Shown: in pieces, positions 1-7,925 of the stretch | Position numbering within the stretch: the stretch's first letter is position 1 | How the letters are laid out: each line of letters begins with the position of its first letter | Assembly (NCBI GenBank): GCA_028287035.1 | Contig: JAQBQL010000185.1 | Location: forward strand, 1 to 42,670 | DNA from: Labilithrix sp. | Lineage (GTDB): Bacteria; Myxococcota; Polyangia; Polyangiales; Polyangiaceae | Length of the DNA: 42,670 nt | Reading direction: 5' to 3' | Translations under genes and position numbers: made by a program | The notes under the pieces: generated by a model | Told to the model about the DNA's origin: nothing | Database searches by the model: none | What the model saw: only the letters and a program-made list of their open reading frames with translations

Positions 1-1626
1 CGGCCCACCCGCACCGCGCCGCTTCGTGCGCGAGAGATCGCCGCGCTCGCGGCGCTCGTCGTGCTCGCCGACCTCGCGCTCTGGGGACCGTACGGGCGCG
101 GCCTCGGCGCGGGCGGCTTCGGGCTCGCGCTCTTCTTCGCGGCCATCCCGGTGGCGCTCCTCGCGGGCGCGCACCGGCGGCGGCTGACGCGCCGCCTCGC
201 GGTCGTCGGCTCGCTCCTCGCGGTGGTCGCGGGCCGCTGCCTCTACGAGCCGAGCGCCGGGCTGGTGGCGCTCGGGCTCGCGCTTCTCTTCGCGTTCGCG
301 CTGTCGCTCCGGTCGCGCGGGACGTTCGTGCCCGAGGCCGCCGCATCGCTGCTCGCCGCCGCCGCCCGCGTGCCCTCGCGGATCGGGGCGCTCGCGGCCG
401 GGGCGCGGCGGCTCTTCGCGGGGACGCGCCTCGGACGCATGTCGGTGCTGCCGGTGGTCGTGCCCGCGGGCCTGTCGCTCGTGTTCCTCGGCGTGTTCGC
501 GCTCGGAAACCCGGTGGTGGCGCATGGCCTCGGCCGCGTCTCCGAGGTCCTGGGCGCGGTCGTTGGCTTGCCGTCGGTCGGTCACCTCTTCTTCTGGGGC
601 TTCGTGGTGGTGGGGGCGGTGACGCTGCTCCGTCCGGCGACACGCCTCGCGCGCGGCGGCGAGGCGGCGGTCGTGACCGGTGAGTCGAGCCCGCTCGCGC
701 GCACCACCGCCCGCAACACGCTGGGCGCCCTGAATGCGCTCTTCCTCGCCCACAACGCGCTCGACGCGGCGTACCTGTGGAGCGGCGCGCCGCCCGCCGG
801 TCTCGACACGCGCCACTACGCGCACGAGGGCGCCTTCTGGCTGACCGTCGCGCTCGTGATGCTCACCGCGGTGGTGTCCGTCCTCTTCCGCGGGCCGCTC
901 GCCAGCGATCCGCAGGCGAAGGCCGCGCGCGCGCTTGCCTTCCTGTGGATGGGTCAGGGCGTGGTCCTCGCGCTCGGCACGTACCGGCGCATCGCGATCC
1001 ACGTGGGCCACAGCGGCCTGTCGGACCTCCGGATCGTGGGCATCCTCGGGACGACGCTCGTGGTGGCCGGCCTCGGGCTCGTCGCGTGGAAGCTCCGTCA
1101 CCGGCGTTCGTTCACGTGGCTCCTTCGCCGGCAGCTCGATGCCCTCGTGCTCACGCTCGTCGTCTACGCGGTGCTCCCGACACACCTCGTGTCGGCGCGC
1201 GTGAACGTCGCGCGCATCGAGGGCGGCGAGTACCGCCCCGTGCTCCACATGTTCCGGCAATCGATGAAGGCGGAGAGCGCCGACGCGCTCGTGCCGCTCC
1301 TCCGTCACCCCGACGTGCGCGTGAGGCAGGGCGTGGCGGCGCTGCTCGAGCGGACGCGCGCGCAGCTCGAACGCGAGGTCCACGGCAGCGCCGGCGAGCG
1401 GCCGACGTGGCGGGAGCGAGATCTCGCGAGCGAACGCGCGCTCGCGGCGCTCGACGCGGCGGCGCCGCTCATCGCCGCGACGCTCGGCGCGGTGGACCGC
1501 GACGCGGCGCGCGACGCGCTGCTCGATGTGTCGCGCATCGCCAACGAGGGGAGCTCGCTCGAGGAGCTGCTCGCGGTCCCCAGCGCGTCGGAGCGGAACG
1601 GCGACGGGCGGCGCAGCCAGTACTGA
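1..1626 (+). CDS. Polytopic membrane protein, DUF4173/DUF4153-like, 5' end outside window
   Basis: The frame is open from base 1. The first hydrophobic segment begins upstream of the first candidate start (GTG at 61), so the gene probably starts before the window. About ten hydrophobic stretches alternate with short Arg-rich loops. The segment around residues 230-400 (counted from the GTG) has the pattern I associate with DUF4173: a YAHEG motif, a long helix, then a YRR...GLSDLR motif and a final membrane helix, followed by NVARIEGGEY. The last 120 residues are soluble and include a short HEAT-like stretch (LLRHPDVRVRQGVAALL). The function is unknown. It converges on the esterase gene with a 22-base gap. 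I am confident of coding and membrane location, moderately confident of the family. Confidence 0.72.
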   Translation, partial: RPTRTAPLRAREIAALAALVVLADLALWGPYGRGLGAGGFGLALFFAAIPVALLAGAHRRRLTRRLAVVGSLLAVVAGRCLYEPSAGLVALGLALLFAFALSLRSRGTFVPEAAASLLAAAARVPSRIGALAAGARRLFAGTRLGRMSVLPVVVPAGLSLVFLGVFALGNPVVAHGLGRVSEVLGAVVGLPSVGHLFFWGFVVVGAVTLLRPATRLARGGEAAVVTGESSPLARTTARNTLGALNALFLAHNALDAAYLWSGAPPAGLDTRHYAHEGAFWLTVALVMLTAVVSVLFRGPLASDPQAKAARALAFLWMGQGVVLALGTYRRIAIHVGHSGLSDLRIVGILGTTLVVAGLGLVAWKLRHRRSFTWLLRRQLDALVLTLVVYAVLPTHLVSARVNVARIEGGEYRPVLHMFRQSMKAESADALVPLLRHPDVRVRQGVAALLERTRAQLEREVHGSAGERPTWRERDLASERALAALDAAAPLIAATLGAVDRDAARDALLDVSRIANEGSSLEELLAVPSASERNGDGRRSQY

Positions 1627-1637
1627 GCCGCGCGCCC

Positions 1638-1652
1638 GTGACCGCGGGTCAC
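1638..1652. terminator. Short palindromic hairpin between convergent genes
   Basis: GTGACC-GCG-GGTCAC is a perfect 6-bp stem with a 3-base loop in the 22-base convergent gap. It runs over the stop codon of the esterase gene. There is no T-tract on either side, so its action as a bidirectional terminator is only inferred. Confidence 0.35.
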
Positions 1653-2581
1653 TGCGCGCGGAAGAACGCCCAGCTCGCCTTCACCGCGTCGCTCCAGAGG
1701 GGCGCGTGCGAGACGCCCGGCGCCAGGCAGTAGATCACCTGCTTGCCGGCCGGGCAGTTGTCGTACGAGCTGCACGACGCCGGGTCGGCCGCGTAGCCCG
1801 GCGTCTTGGTCATCGCGCAGCCGTTGTTCGAGGCCCAGAAGTTCGCCGCGAAGTCGGCGCCGATCATCGTGTCCTGGTCGCCCATCGTCTCCATGATCGG
1901 GATGCCGGGGGTGCCGTTGCAGAGCGGCTCCGGCGCGCCGGTGGCGTGGGCGGCGACCGCCTTGAACAGGCCGGGCTTGCGGCACATGAGCTGGTTCAGC
2001 ATGAACCCGCCCTTGCTGTAGCCGAAGCCCCAGATCTTGCCGGCGTCGATCTTGTACTTGCCCGAGACGTCGGCGATCGTCGCGGCGACGAGCTGCTGAT
2101 CGCCGTTCGCGTCGTAGTCGGTGGCGAGATCGAACACCTGGTCCGGGTACGCCATGATCGCGTCGTTGCCCGCGACCTCGTCGAGGCCGAGCGTCACCTG
2201 GAAGGACGTCGCGTTGTCGCCGTCGCCGTGGAGGACGATGATGAGGGGATAGCTCCGCGACGCGCTGTACGTCTTCGGGACCGAGAGCACGTAGTCGCGC
2301 GTGTCCCCGAGGACCGTCAGCTGGACGTTCGTGACGTTCACGAGCGACGTCTTGGGCGGCGTCGCGTCGACGACCTGCCCGTCCTGATCGACGACCGCGC
2401 CGTCGCCGGTGACGGTGTTGCCGTCGGCAACGGCGCCGTCGGGGGTCGGGTTCGGCGTGCCACCCGACGTATCATCGCTGCACGCCGAGAGCGCGGCGAC
2501 GACGGCCAGCGCGAACGCCGCGCTCGTCACGACGATGGAAGCTCCGAACCGCGAGGAACCACGAAGAAGAGAAAGACGCAT
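1649..2581 (-). CDS. Secreted PHB-depolymerase/feruloyl-esterase-type lipoprotein
   Basis: A 310-residue alpha/beta hydrolase with a lipoprotein signal: hydrophobic core at residues 14-31 and lipobox LSAC with Cys34. A Gly/Asp/Thr-rich linker (35-78) precedes the catalytic domain. Family marks are LIIVLHGDGDN (113-123, oxyanion region), the nucleophile elbow GYSKGG with Ser189, GDQDT near 234-238 as probable acid, and SHAP with His292. This matches the extracellular poly(3-hydroxybutyrate) depolymerase / LpqC-like esterase group; the substrate cannot be read from sequence. It has several Cys in its C-terminal third, as expected for an exported enzyme with disulfides. The ATG at 2581 is preceded by a TAGATT hexamer 8 bases upstream and no Shine-Dalgarno, suggesting a leaderless message. 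Confidence 0.85.
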   Translation of the reverse strand: MRLSLLRGSSRFGASIVVTSAAFALAVVAALSACSDDTSGGTPNPTPDGAVADGNTVTGDGAVVDQDGQVVDATPPKTSLVNVTNVQLTVLGDTRDYVLSVPKTYSASRSYPLIIVLHGDGDNATSFQVTLGLDEVAGNDAIMAYPDQVFDLATDYDANGDQQLVAATIADVSGKYKIDAGKIWGFGYSKGGFMLNQLMCRKPGLFKAVAAHATGAPEPLCNGTPGIPIMETMGDQDTMIGADFAANFWASNNGCAMTKTPGYAADPASCSSYDNCPAGKQVIYCLAPGVSHAPLWSDAVKASWAFFRAQ

Positions 2582-2589
2582 TGGGCTTC

Positions 2590-2595
2590 AATCTA
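2590..2595 (-). promoter_or_regulatory. -10-like TAGATT before the esterase gene
   Basis: TANNNT hexamer on the minus strand, 8 bases before the ATG at 2581. This spacing would put the transcript start at or next to the start codon. No clear -35 element is visible. Confidence 0.4.
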
Positions 2596-2723
2596 ATCGA
2601 CCAGCCACGCACGCGCACGCGACAACGATGCGCGCTCACGCGCTCACCCCCTGGCTTCTGCGCCGACCATGACGCGCGCGACGCGCCCGCCACTCGCCAC
2701 CGTCACCCGCCACCGGCTCGCGC

Positions 2724-2747
2724 ATCCGGTTATCCGGTTATCCGGTT
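2724..2747 (+). repeat. Three tandem copies of an 8-bp unit (ATCCGGTT)
   Basis: ATCCGGTT occurs three times in perfect tandem, followed by a partial copy (ATC). It lies immediately upstream of the -10-like TATCGT of the isomerase gene, so a change in copy number would alter spacing to any upstream promoter element without touching the coding frame. Confidence 0.8.
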
Positions 2748-2752
2748 ATCGT
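2747..2752 (+). promoter_or_regulatory. -10-like TATCGT before the isomerase gene
   Basis: TANNNT hexamer 9 bases upstream of the ATG at 2762, overlapping the last base of the 8-bp tandem repeat. No Shine-Dalgarno lies between it and the start, consistent with a leaderless or nearly leaderless transcript. Confidence 0.35.
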
Positions 2753-2761
2753 TGCGACCCA

Positions 2762-3424
2762 ATGGCCCAGCCGAGCTTCGACTTCTGCTTCGACTTCATC
2801 TCGCCGTACGCGTACATCGCCTGGTTCCAGGCGCAGGCAGTCGCAGCACGGAACGCGTGCATCATGCATCCAGTGCCCGTCCTGTTCGCCGGGTTGCTCG
2901 ATGCGCACGGCACGCGGGGACCCGCAGAAATCCCGGCAAAACGCCTCTACACGTTCCGCGACGCGTACCGGAAGGCGCACCGGCTCGGCCTCCCGCGCCT
3001 CGTGCCGCCGCCGTCGCATCCGTTCAATCCGCTGCTCGCGTTGCGGGTCGCATCGTTGCCGTTGCCGCCCGACGAGCGGCGACGCCTCGTCGACGAGCTC
3101 TTCGCGGCGACGTGGGCTACCGGGGGCGGCGTCGAGAGCGAGGAGGCCGTCAGCGCGGCGGCCGACCGCGCCGGCCTCGACGGACGCGCCCTCGTGGCGG
3201 CGGCCCGGACGCCCGAGACGAAGGCGCTCCTCCGGGAGGCGACGGCACGCGCGGTGGCGCGCGGCGTGTTCGGGGTGCCGACGATCGTCGTGGGCGACGA
3301 GGTGTTCTGGGGTACCGACGGCGTCGAGCACGCGGAGATCTGTCTGCGCGGCGAGGACCCCGTGCCGAAGGATCTCGCGTGGGCCGACCGTCCCGCCTCC
3401 GCGGTGCGGCCCGGGAGCCTTTAG
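2762..3424 (+). CDS. 2-hydroxychromene-2-carboxylate isomerase family protein (DsbA fold)
   Basis: A 220-residue cytoplasmic protein of the GST-kappa/HCCA isomerase family. The N-terminus FDFCFDFISPYAYIAW is the usual opening of this family, with the SPYAY motif replacing a thioredoxin CxxC. The C-terminus carries GVFGVPTIVVGDEVFWG, the cis-Pro loop region of the DsbA fold. Family members isomerise aromatic ring-cleavage intermediates using glutathione or act as GST-like enzymes; here no aromatic degradation genes are adjacent, so the substrate is open. An upstream in-frame ATG at 2669 would add 31 low-complexity residues; I prefer 2762 because the family begins there and because the -10-like element and tandem repeat lie just upstream. 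Confidence 0.82.
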   Translation: MAQPSFDFCFDFISPYAYIAWFQAQAVAARNACIMHPVPVLFAGLLDAHGTRGPAEIPAKRLYTFRDAYRKAHRLGLPRLVPPPSHPFNPLLALRVASLPLPPDERRRLVDELFAATWATGGGVESEEAVSAAADRAGLDGRALVAAARTPETKALLREATARAVARGVFGVPTIVVGDEVFWGTDGVEHAEICLRGEDPVPKDLAWADRPASAVRPGSL

Positions 3425-3460
3425 CTGGCGCAGCGATCGGCGCTCGACTACACCGGACGC

Positions 3461-4606
3461 ATGCCGCGGGGAGGCTCCACGCGATCGCGCCTGCGCTCGG
3501 TCGTCATCGCCATCGCGGCCGCCCTCGCCGCCGCGAGCGGCTGCGGGACGAGACCGGGCGCGCATGGGCCAGCGGCCCTGGTGACGGACGACGCCGGACC
3601 GCTCGACGCCGGCGTCGAGGATGCCGACGCCGGTGAAGACGCGTCGCTCGCCGACGTCAGCGACGCCGGTGAAGACGCGCCGCTCGCGACGGGTCCCTGC
3701 CCCGCTGACATGGCGCTCGTCGCGAGCACCGATCCGCCGCTCCGCTTCTGCATCGATCGCTACGAGGCGTCGCTCGTCGAGGTGATGCCCGACGGCGCCG
3801 AGCAGCCGTTCCCGAGCCATCTCCCGGTCGACGGGCACGACGTGCGCGCGGTGAGCGTCCCGCAGGTGTTTCCGCAGGGGTACATCAGCGAGGTGCAGGC
3901 GGAGGACGCGTGCAGCGCGTCGGGCAAGCGCCTCTGCAAGCCGGACGAGTGGAAGACCGCCTGCATGGGTCCGGCGCGAACGACCTTCCCTTACGGCGCG
4001 ACACGCCAGCCCGGCGTGTGCCACGACACCGGCAAGAGCGCGGTGATGGCGGTGTTCGGGGCCGCGGCGGTCGCGGCCAGCACGCCGTACGCGGCGCCGG
4101 CGGCCAAGACGCCGAGCAAGACCGCGCCCCGCAAGGGCTCCAAGGTGCAGCCGCCGAGCAAGACCGCGCGCGCCGCCCAGACCGTGCGGCCGCGACCGCC
4201 GCGTGCGCCGACGCCGGCCGGCCGCTCGGCGGCCGTAGCAGCAGAGGCGAGCAAGAAGAAGCCCCGCGCCCGGAAGGGACCGGCGCGGACGAGCGCGCGT
4301 CCCGCCAACGTCGACCCGGGCGTCTGGGCCAAGCTCAACGATCCGCGGCTCGGGCAGTACGAGGGCGGGCTCGCCCGGACCGGCGCGCACGCGCAGTGCG
4401 TGAACGGCTACGGCGTGTTCGACATGGTCGGCAACCTGCACGAGTGGGTGGCCACCGATCCACAGGCGCCGCACGGCACGTTCGCGGGCGGCTACTACCT
4501 CGACACCAGCATCAACGGCGACGGGTGCCTCTACCGCACCCAGGCACACGCGCACGACTACCACGACTACTCGACGGGCTTCCGCTGCTGCAGCGGGGCG
4601 GACTGA
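3461..4606 (+). CDS. FGE-sulfatase (SUMF1-like) domain lipoprotein with a basic low-complexity insert
   Basis: A 381-residue protein with a lipoprotein-like signal (hydrophobic 13-25, SGC with Cys28) and a linker containing a repeated DAGEDA motif. The domain starts at about residue 80 (CIDRYEAS at 97-104; SGKRLCKPDEWKTAC at 154-168) and ends with FDMVGNLHEWV (320-330) and TGFRCC, the typical formylglycine-generating-enzyme fold marks. Between residues about 198 and 282 the fold is interrupted by 85 residues almost wholly of Ala, Lys, Pro, Arg, Ser and Thr. The standard active-site Cys pair of true FGE is not evident, so it is probably a binding or structural member rather than a sulfatase-activating enzyme. 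The stop is 7 bases before the Prim-Pol start, so the two may be co-transcribed. Confidence 0.8.
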   Translation: MPRGGSTRSRLRSVVIAIAAALAAASGCGTRPGAHGPAALVTDDAGPLDAGVEDADAGEDASLADVSDAGEDAPLATGPCPADMALVASTDPPLRFCIDRYEASLVEVMPDGAEQPFPSHLPVDGHDVRAVSVPQVFPQGYISEVQAEDACSASGKRLCKPDEWKTACMGPARTTFPYGATRQPGVCHDTGKSAVMAVFGAAAVAASTPYAAPAAKTPSKTAPRKGSKVQPPSKTARAAQTVRPRPPRAPTPAGRSAAVAAEASKKKPRARKGPARTSARPANVDPGVWAKLNDPRLGQYEGGLARTGAHAQCVNGYGVFDMVGNLHEWVATDPQAPHGTFAGGYYLDTSINGDGCLYRTQAHAHDYHDYSTGFRCCSGAD

Positions 4607-4613
4607 GGCGCGG

Positions 4614-5894
4614 ATGCCTGCGAAGAAGGAGCTGATCGAGGTCGCCGGCCGCACCGTGACGGTGTCGAACCCGGAGAAGGTGTACTTCCCGGCGGCTGGG
4701 TACACGAAGCTCGATCTCGTCCGCTACTACCTGGCGGTCGCGGACGGCGCGGTGCGCGGCGTGAAGGGCCGGCCGATGGCGCTGAAGCGGTTCGTCAACG
4801 GCATCGACGAGCCGCCGTTCTTCCAGAAGCGCGCCCCGACCGCACGACCCGACTGGATCGAGACCGCCCGCCTCGCCTTCCCCTCGGGCCGCACCGCCGA
4901 CGAGATCGTCGTCCGGGACGCGGCGCAGCTCGCGTGGATCGTGAACCTCGGCTGCGTCGACCTGAACCCGCATCCCGTCCGCGCCGAGGATCTCGATCAC
5001 CCCGACGAGCTGCGCATCGACCTCGATCCGCAGCCGGGCATCGCGTGGCGGCAGATCCTGGAGGTCGCGCAGGTGACGCGCGCCGTGCTGACCGACCTCG
5101 GGCTCACGTCCTGGCCGAAGACGAGCGGGTCGCGCGGGATCCACGTGTACGCGCGCGTCGAGCCCTCGTGGGGCTTCGACGAGGTGAGGCGCGCTGCGCT
5201 CGCCGTCGCGCGCGAGGTGGAGCGGCGCGCGCCGTCGCTCGCCACGAGCAAGTGGTGGAAGGAGGAGCGGCACGGCGTCTTCCTCGACTACAACCAGAAC
5301 GCCAAGGACCGCACGGTGGCGAGCGCCTACTCGGTGCGTCCGACCCCCGACGCGCGCGTGTCGATGCCGCTCGCGTGGGAGGATCTCGAGGCCTGCGACC
5401 CCGCCGACTTCACGCTGGCGACGGTGCCCGGCCTCTACGCCCAGCGAGGCGATGCGCACGCGCGGATCGACGACGCTCCGCAGTCGCTGGCTCCCCTCCT
5501 CGAGCTGGCGGCGCGTCAGGAGGGCGAAGGTCAGGGCGACGCGCCGTGGCCCCCGCACTACGCGAAGCAGGCGGGCGAGCCCGCGCGCGTGATGCCGTCG
5601 CGCGCGAGGAGCGCCGGCGTCAAGGCGCCGCCGCGGCCGAAGATGCCGCTCGTCGTGATCGCGAAGGCGGCGCTGAAGGTCGACGCGCTCGCCGGGCTCG
5701 AGCGCTGGAAGGCGCGTCACCCGGAGGCGGCCGCGAAGCTCGGTCCCGACGACGTGCTCGTCGACACGATGCGCGGGCGTTTCACCGCCTGGTACCGCAT
5801 CCGCGTGAACCTCCGGAACGTGCCGGAGGCGGAGCGGCCCGCCGAGGAGAAGCCCGATCCCGACTACGAGCCCACGTGGGGCCCGCCGCGCTGA
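4614..5894 (+). CDS. Prim-Pol (LigD-polymerase family), standalone
   Basis: A 426-residue archaeo-eukaryotic-primase-type polymerase related to the POL domain of LigD. N-terminal marks are SNPEKVYFP (18-26) and LKRFVNGID (57-65). The metal-binding acidic pair lies in RIDLDPQPG (Asp136, Asp138). The nucleotide-binding SGSRGIHVY follows at 171-179, and DYNQNAKDRT (225-234) carries the probable third carboxylate. An extra C-terminal segment (about 310-426) with VDTMRGRFTAWYRIRVNLRNVP is, from memory, typical of standalone actinobacterial homologues of the Prim-PolC type. Such enzymes fill short gaps with NTPs or dNTPs before ligation. GAGG lies upstream of the ATG. It converges on a DNA ligase gene with a 3-base gap; no ku gene is in the window. 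Confidence 0.9.
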   Translation: MPAKKELIEVAGRTVTVSNPEKVYFPAAGYTKLDLVRYYLAVADGAVRGVKGRPMALKRFVNGIDEPPFFQKRAPTARPDWIETARLAFPSGRTADEIVVRDAAQLAWIVNLGCVDLNPHPVRAEDLDHPDELRIDLDPQPGIAWRQILEVAQVTRAVLTDLGLTSWPKTSGSRGIHVYARVEPSWGFDEVRRAALAVAREVERRAPSLATSKWWKEERHGVFLDYNQNAKDRTVASAYSVRPTPDARVSMPLAWEDLEACDPADFTLATVPGLYAQRGDAHARIDDAPQSLAPLLELAARQEGEGQGDAPWPPHYAKQAGEPARVMPSRARSAGVKAPPRPKMPLVVIAKAALKVDALAGLERWKARHPEAAAKLGPDDVLVDTMRGRFTAWYRIRVNLRNVPEAERPAEEKPDPDYEPTWGPPR

Positions 5895-5907
5895 TCCTCA
5901 GCCGGCG
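5884..5907. terminator. Hairpin embedding the stop codons of both convergent repair genes
   Basis: CGCCG-(C)-GCTGA-TCC-TCAGC-CGGCG: two 5-bp stems separated by a one-base bulge, with a 3-base loop. The loop is exactly the intergenic gap, and the TGA of the polymerase gene and the TGA of the ligase gene form opposite arms. No T-tract is present. Confidence 0.4.
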
Positions 5908-7085
5908 TCCGGCGCCTTTGCCGTCTTCTTCTTCGCCGCGCTCTTCCGCGGGGCCTTCGCGGCCGCAGGTGCCGCCGGTTGCGGGCGCACCACCGAGCCG
6001 ACCGGACCACCGAAGATCGATGCGAGCTCGAGAGGCGCAACCACCTCGAGCTGATCGTAGCGGCAGGCGGCGGGCGGCTTGTCGGGCCGCCAGCGCTTGA
6101 AGTGCGGCGGATGACGGAAGCGGTCGCCCTGGAAGTGATCGAACGACACCTCGGCGACGCGCTCGAGGCGGAGCGGCTCCCACGAAAGGTCCTTGTCGCG
6201 ATTCCACCGGCTACGCGCGCCGGGCATGCGCTGGCCCTCGGGCGTGTCGGTGTCCTGCCAGTCGGCCCACGACGCCCACGGGTGACCCTCGCGCGCGTTC
6301 TCGCGAAGCGGCGCGAGCTCCTCGACGAGCTTCGCGCGGTCCTCGCGCTTGAAGGATCCCGCGACGCCGACGTGGTGGAGCATGCCGCCCTCGTCGTAGA
6401 GGCCGAGCAGGAGCGAGCCGAGGAGGGTCCCCTTGCCGTCCTTGTACCAGCGGAAGCCGGCGACCACGCAGTCGACGGTGCGCTGATGCTTCACCTTGAG
6501 CATCGCCCGCTTGCCAGGCTGGTAAGGGAGACCGCGCGGCTTCGCCATGACGCCGTCGAGACCGGCGCCCTCGAAGCGCTTGAACCAGTCCTGCGCGACC
6601 GCCGGATCCATGGTCACCGGCGTGAGGTGGACGGGCGGCTTCACGCGGGCGAGCGCCTTCGCGAGCAGCTCGCGGCGGTCGGCCTGCGGAGCATCCCGCA
6701 GATCGTCGTCACCGAGCGCGAGCAGGTCCCAGGCGACGAACGAGGACGGCTTCTCGGCCGCGAGCATGTTCACGCGCGTCGCCGCGGGATGCAGCCGGAG
6801 CTGGAGGGCGTCGAAGTCGAGGGTGCCCCCGGTCGCGATCACGATCTCGCCGTCGAGGACGCAGCGGTCCGGCAGCTGCTCGCGGAGGTGAGGCTCGAGC
6901 TCCGGGAAGTAGCGGCCGAGCGGGCGGAGATCGCGGCTCTGGAGGTACACGTCGTCCCCGTCCTTGAAGACGAGGCAGCGGAAGCCGTCCCACTTGGGCT
7001 CGTAGATCCACTCGTCGCCGACGGGAATGGCGTCCGAGATCTTGGCGAGCATCGGCTCGAGCGGCGGGGAGAAAGGGAGGGCCAC
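5898..7085 (-). CDS. ATP-dependent DNA ligase (LigC/LigD ligase-domain type)
   Basis: A 395-residue DNA ligase with adenylation motif I in EPKWDGFR (Lys31 nucleophile), motif Ia around SRD (50-52), motif III LDGE (77-80), motif IV LDGVMAK (176-182) and motif V MLKVKH (195-200). An OB-fold region follows, with GDRFRHPPHFKRWRPDK. A Lys/Ala-rich tail of about 25 residues ends the protein and may bind DNA. It is a single ligase unit without polymerase or nuclease domains, like mycobacterial LigC rather than full LigD. The start is GTG at 7085; a TAGGAT hexamer lies 7 bases upstream, overlapping the stop of the PP2C gene. The PP2C gene is on the same strand 10 bases upstream, so read-through is also possible. 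Confidence 0.9.
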   Translation of the reverse strand: MALPFSPPLEPMLAKISDAIPVGDEWIYEPKWDGFRCLVFKDGDDVYLQSRDLRPLGRYFPELEPHLREQLPDRCVLDGEIVIATGGTLDFDALQLRLHPAATRVNMLAAEKPSSFVAWDLLALGDDDLRDAPQADRRELLAKALARVKPPVHLTPVTMDPAVAQDWFKRFEGAGLDGVMAKPRGLPYQPGKRAMLKVKHQRTVDCVVAGFRWYKDGKGTLLGSLLLGLYDEGGMLHHVGVAGSFKREDRAKLVEELAPLRENAREGHPWASWADWQDTDTPEGQRMPGARSRWNRDKDLSWEPLRLERVAEVSFDHFQGDRFRHPPHFKRWRPDKPPAACRYDQLEVVAPLELASIFGGPVGSVVRPQPAAPAAAKAPRKSAAKKKTAKAPDAG

Positions 7086-7092
7086 GCCGCGG

Positions 7093-7098
7093 ATCCTA
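7093..7098 (-). promoter_or_regulatory. -10-like TAGGAT before the DNA ligase gene
   Basis: TANNNT hexamer 7 bases upstream of the GTG start; its first three bases are the TAG stop codon of the PP2C gene. Position suggests a leaderless ligase transcript inside a possible operon. Confidence 0.35.
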
Positions 7099-7884
7099 GG
7101 CGACTTCGGCGAGGACCACCGTGACGTTGTCGGGGGCCCCGCCCTCCTTCGTCCGTGCGATCAGCTCCTGCGACGCCTTCGTGAGATCGGCCGGCGCGCG
7201 CGCCACCTGGTTCAGCGTCTCGTCGTCGACGACGTTGGTGAGCCCGTCGGAGCAGACGAGGAGCCGGTCGCCGGGGCGGAGCGCGATCCGCCCGACCACG
7301 ACGCGCACCACGGGCTGGCCCATCACCTGGAGGATGATGTTCTTGCGGGGCGAGGTCTCCGCCTCGGCCGGCGTCATCATCCCGGCGTCGACGAGCATCT
7401 GCACGTAGCTCTGGTCGTGCGTGACCTGCCCGATCTTGCCGTTGCGAAGGAGGTACGCGCGCGAGTCGCCGATCTGCGCGACGTACGCCGTGTTGTCGGT
7501 CACGAGCACCGCGGTGAGCGTGGCGCCCATGCCCTTCCGGTCCGGCCGCTTGCTCGCCTGGTGGACCTTCTCGCTGGCGCGCTCGATGACCGTGCGCAGC
7601 ACCTTGCCGTCGACCGAGCCCTGCTTGGCAGCCCGCAGCATGCCGCCGAGGACCGCCTCCACGGCGAGCGCGCTCGCGACCTCGCCGGCCTTCGCGCCGC
7701 CCATGCCGTCCGACACCATGAGAAGGACGCCGCCCTTCTTGGTCGACCACTCCGCGGCGGTCTTGCCGCCCGTCCAGCGCGTCGCGGTGGGCAGCTCGGC
7801 CATCGTGAAGGCGTCTTCGTTGGCCGCACGTACGAGCCCGGTGTCAGTGAGCCCGTAGGCGCGTACGACCGAGACACCAGCCAT
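7096..7884 (-). CDS. PP2C-family serine/threonine protein phosphatase
   Basis: A 262-residue PPM/PP2C phosphatase without membrane segments. Motifs in order: TGLVRAANEDAF (15-26), LLMVSDGMGGAKAGE (about 54-68, metal-binding Asp), GMGATLTA, AQIGDSRAYLLR, LLVCSDGLTN and PDNVTVVLAEV at the C-terminus. These are the metal-coordinating Asp motifs of the family. Such phosphatases reverse Ser/Thr phosphorylation by Hanks-type kinases, but no kinase is adjacent. A longer frame extends to 8109 but overlaps the metallophosphoesterase gene and has low-complexity sequence; I chose the ATG at 7884 because the family's first strand begins there. It lies 41 bases downstream of the metallophosphoesterase gene on the same strand. 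Confidence 0.9.
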   Translation of the reverse strand: MAGVSVVRAYGLTDTGLVRAANEDAFTMAELPTATRWTGGKTAAEWSTKKGGVLLMVSDGMGGAKAGEVASALAVEAVLGGMLRAAKQGSVDGKVLRTVIERASEKVHQASKRPDRKGMGATLTAVLVTDNTAYVAQIGDSRAYLLRNGKIGQVTHDQSYVQMLVDAGMMTPAEAETSPRKNIILQVMGQPVVRVVVGRIALRPGDRLLVCSDGLTNVVDDETLNQVARAPADLTKASQELIARTKEGGAPDNVTVVLAEVA

Positions 7885-7925
7885 CAGAGGCTCTTTCTCA
7901 TCGTTCACGTCAGACTGCAATCGGT

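Noticed and set aside
3461..4606. True sulfatase-activating formylglycine-generating enzyme
   Set aside because: The expected active-site Cys pair context is not evident, the fold is interrupted by a large insert, and no sulfatase gene is nearby.
4614..7085. Complete NHEJ locus
   Set aside because: No ku gene occurs in the window and the two enzymes are not fused, so end joining cannot be claimed.
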